DNA of 7,174 nt, taken from positions 1 through 7,174 of the forward strand of contig JALNXT010000077.1 in the NCBI GenBank assembly GCA_023230245.1, in the 5' to 3' direction. Source of the stretch: Candidatus Cloacimonadota bacterium. Its GTDB lineage: Bacteria > Cloacimonadota > Cloacimonadia > Cloacimonadales > Cloacimonadaceae. Position numbers and translations under genes: made by a program. Under the pieces are notes generated by a model. It was not told the DNA's origin, ran no database searches, and saw nothing but the letters and a program-made list of their open reading frames with translations. Below, piece by piece: positions 6,116 through 7,174 of the stretch (positions within the stretch are counted from its first letter, which is position 1; the number at the start of each line of letters is the position of its first letter).

Positions 6116-6559
6116 ATGAGAAAACTGATAATAAGCCTATCGTTGCTGCTTTTGCTGTTGCCTTTGGCAGCGCAGATAGATTTGCCGCGTCCCAATATGA
6201 ATCCTTTTAGAAGCACGGGTTCTGCTCTGTTCGCTCCGAATAAGGTACAGATGTCTCATTCTATGGGCTTTCAAGCAGGTACAAGCTCCACCGGTGATGG
6301 TTATTACTTGTCACGCTACACCAATCATATCATGTACAAGTTCAATCCTAAACTGGAGATGAATCTCGATCTTAACTTCGTAAACTACGGCGGAATGAAC
6401 ACTTCCGATAAGTTTACCCTGAATAAAGACAATGCCAATACCATAATTCCAGAGTTTTCGCTGCGCTACAGACCCACGGATTCTGTGCTTATTGAAGTGC
6501 AAATGCATCAAGGCGGATATTTCGCGCAAAACCGTAAGCCCTGGTACGAAACCTGGTGA
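6116..6559 (+). CDS. Small secreted beta-rich protein, probably outer-membrane or envelope associated
   Basis: A 147-residue protein of unrecognised family. Residues 1-20 are a signal peptide: positive MRK, a Leu-rich core and PLAAQ, with cleavage likely after LAA or AAQ; there is no lipobox Cys. The mature part opens with a Pro/Asn-rich segment (DLPRPNMNPFR) and then has several strand-like stretches with alternating hydrophobic residues: QMSHSMGFQAG, YTNHIMYKFN, LEMNLDLNFVNYGG, TIIPEFSLRYR and VLIEVQMHQGGYF. This resembles the strands and turns of an outer membrane barrel or a fragment of one, but about 127 mature residues would allow only a small barrel. It ends with an aromatic-rich tail, PWYETW. 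The promoter and SD before it are strong, suggesting good expression. It is 41 bases before the prepilin peptidase. Confidence 0.8.
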   Translation: MRKLIISLSLLLLLLPLAAQIDLPRPNMNPFRSTGSALFAPNKVQMSHSMGFQAGTSSTGDGYYLSRYTNHIMYKFNPKLEMNLDLNFVNYGGMNTSDKFTLNKDNANTIIPEFSLRYRPTDSVLIEVQMHQGGYFAQNRKPWYETW

Positions 6560-6577
6560 TTGCCAATCTACTCTATT

Positions 6578-6584
6578 AAGGGGG
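6578..6584 (+). promoter_or_regulatory. SD-like AAGGGGG before the prepilin peptidase, unusual spacing
   Basis: AAGGGGG can pair with the 16S anti-SD along its length, with one G-U wobble. It lies 16 bases before the first in-frame ATG (6601), too far for normal use, but four bases before an in-frame CTG at 6589. An in-frame TAA at 6577-6579 closes the frame just upstream, so no other start further 5' is possible. Confidence 0.45.
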
Positions 6585-6600
6585 AATCCTGACTGTTTTA

Positions 6601-7174
6601 ATGATCATCATCATAGCTGCCTTCGGTGCTTCCTTAGGCAGTTTCTTCAATGTGCTAATCCATCGCATCCCCAATAAGGAATCTATTATCTTTCCCGCTT
6701 CGCATTGTGCGGCTTGCAATAAGCACATACCCTTCTACCAAAATATACCGATAATCAGCTACTTATTACTAAAGGGAAAGTGTTCCAATTGCAAAACATC
6801 CATCCATTGGCATCACCTATTAGTAGAGGTAGTTACCCCTATCCTCTTTGTGGGTATATTCTTGCGGTATGGTTTCCACGATGTACTCTTTTACAAATAC
6901 TTGCTTCTGTTTTCCTTCCTCATTCCCATCTTCTTCATCGATGCCTTCCATAATATCATCCCTCACGTACTATCTATCCCCTTGATTGTTATAGGCTTGC
7001 TTACCTCTATACTTCCTGGTAACAATGTAGGACTGATAGAGTCAGCCATAACCGCCATAGCCATCTTTTGCTTACTATTGCTTCTTGCTTGGGCTTATCA
7101 AAAAACGCGGGGAGTGGCAGGCTTGGGCGGCGGAGATATTTGGCTCTTAACAGGCATCGCCACATTCTTTGGCT
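6601..7174 (+). CDS. pilD: Type IV prepilin peptidase / N-methyltransferase (PilD/GspO), 3' end outside window
   Basis: Inner-membrane aspartic protease that cleaves the leader of type IV pilins and type II secretion pseudopilins and usually methylates the new N-terminus. The 191 residues visible run off the right edge. GASLGSFFNVLIHRIP (9-24) is the conserved first membrane segment. Cys36/Cys39 and Cys61/Cys64 form the two CxxC pairs of the cytoplasmic zinc-binding domain, as in the methylating enzymes. FFIDAFHNIIP holds catalytic Asp114 and GLGGGD holds catalytic Asp179. Around them are hydrophobic segments at about 75-90, 97-113, 123-138 and 146-166. Two departures from consensus are Trp181, where GxGDxK enzymes have Lys, and His122 after IIP, where Asp is common. 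The start is uncertain: ATG 6601 is the first ATG, but CTG 6589 is better placed relative to the SD and would add four residues. It follows the small secreted protein and probably shares its promoter. Confidence 0.9.
   Translation, partial: MIIIIAAFGASLGSFFNVLIHRIPNKESIIFPASHCAACNKHIPFYQNIPIISYLLLKGKCSNCKTSIHWHHLLVEVVTPILFVGIFLRYGFHDVLFYKYLLLFSFLIPIFFIDAFHNIIPHVLSIPLIVIGLLTSILPGNNVGLIESAITAIAIFCLLLLLAWAYQKTRGVAGLGGGDIWLLTGIATFFG

Noticed and set aside
6492..6677. 61-codon + strand frame spanning the end of the small secreted protein and the start of the prepilin peptidase
   Set aside because: It overlaps two better-supported genes in another frame, and its product is Cys- and His-rich with no recognisable pattern; the prepilin peptidase motifs read in the other frame.

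Overview
The window is ordinary bacterial coding DNA with every recognisable gene on the + strand. Moderate GC, Shine-Dalgarno (SD) sites of the AAGGAG type, TTGACA promoters, exported and outer-membrane-like proteins and a type IV prepilin peptidase point to a diderm (two-membrane) bacterium. The SDR-type threonine dehydrogenase and a broad-specificity aminotransferase suggest an amino-acid-using anaerobe. From memory of protein style I would guess Candidatus Cloacimonadota (WWE1) or a neighbouring FCB lineage. That placement is inference and was not checked by any search.

Layout. Positions 1-517 hold the C-terminal part of a beta-strand-rich, probably outer-membrane protein cut by the left edge. 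It overlaps by 11 bases a lipoprotein of the CE4 polysaccharide deacetylase family (507-1250). A 287- to 299-base intergenic region (1251 to 1537 or 1549) follows, with two hairpins, a tandem 11-base-period CCCGAT repeat and a possible promoter. Next come four closely packed genes: L-threonine 3-dehydrogenase (1550-2497), a Gfo/Idh/MocA oxidoreductase resembling UDP-GlcNAc 3-dehydrogenases (2504-3496), asparaginyl-tRNA synthetase (3506-4801) and a class I PLP aminotransferase of the LysN/2-aminoadipate type (4839-6053). The gaps are 6, 9 and 37 bases, so they are probably one operon. A well-formed promoter whose -35 box covers the aminotransferase stop codon starts the next unit: a small secreted beta-rich protein (6116-6559) and a prepilin peptidase running off the right edge (from 6601).

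How the genes relate. The four central genes do not form one obvious pathway. Two are amino-acid catabolic or transamination enzymes, one is translation, and one is nucleotide-sugar or cell-envelope-like. The flanking genes concern the envelope: polysaccharide modification on the left, pilin or pseudopilin processing on the right. The deacetylase lipoprotein overlapping a beta-barrel-like gene recalls the pgaA-pgaB order of exopolysaccharide export loci, but the evidence is incomplete. I saw no RNA genes, CRISPR array, insertion sequence or clear novel defence system. The most interesting points are an altered cofactor-binding residue in the threonine dehydrogenase, departures from consensus in the deacetylase and prepilin peptidase, an unusual start at the peptidase gene, and the periodic intergenic repeat.
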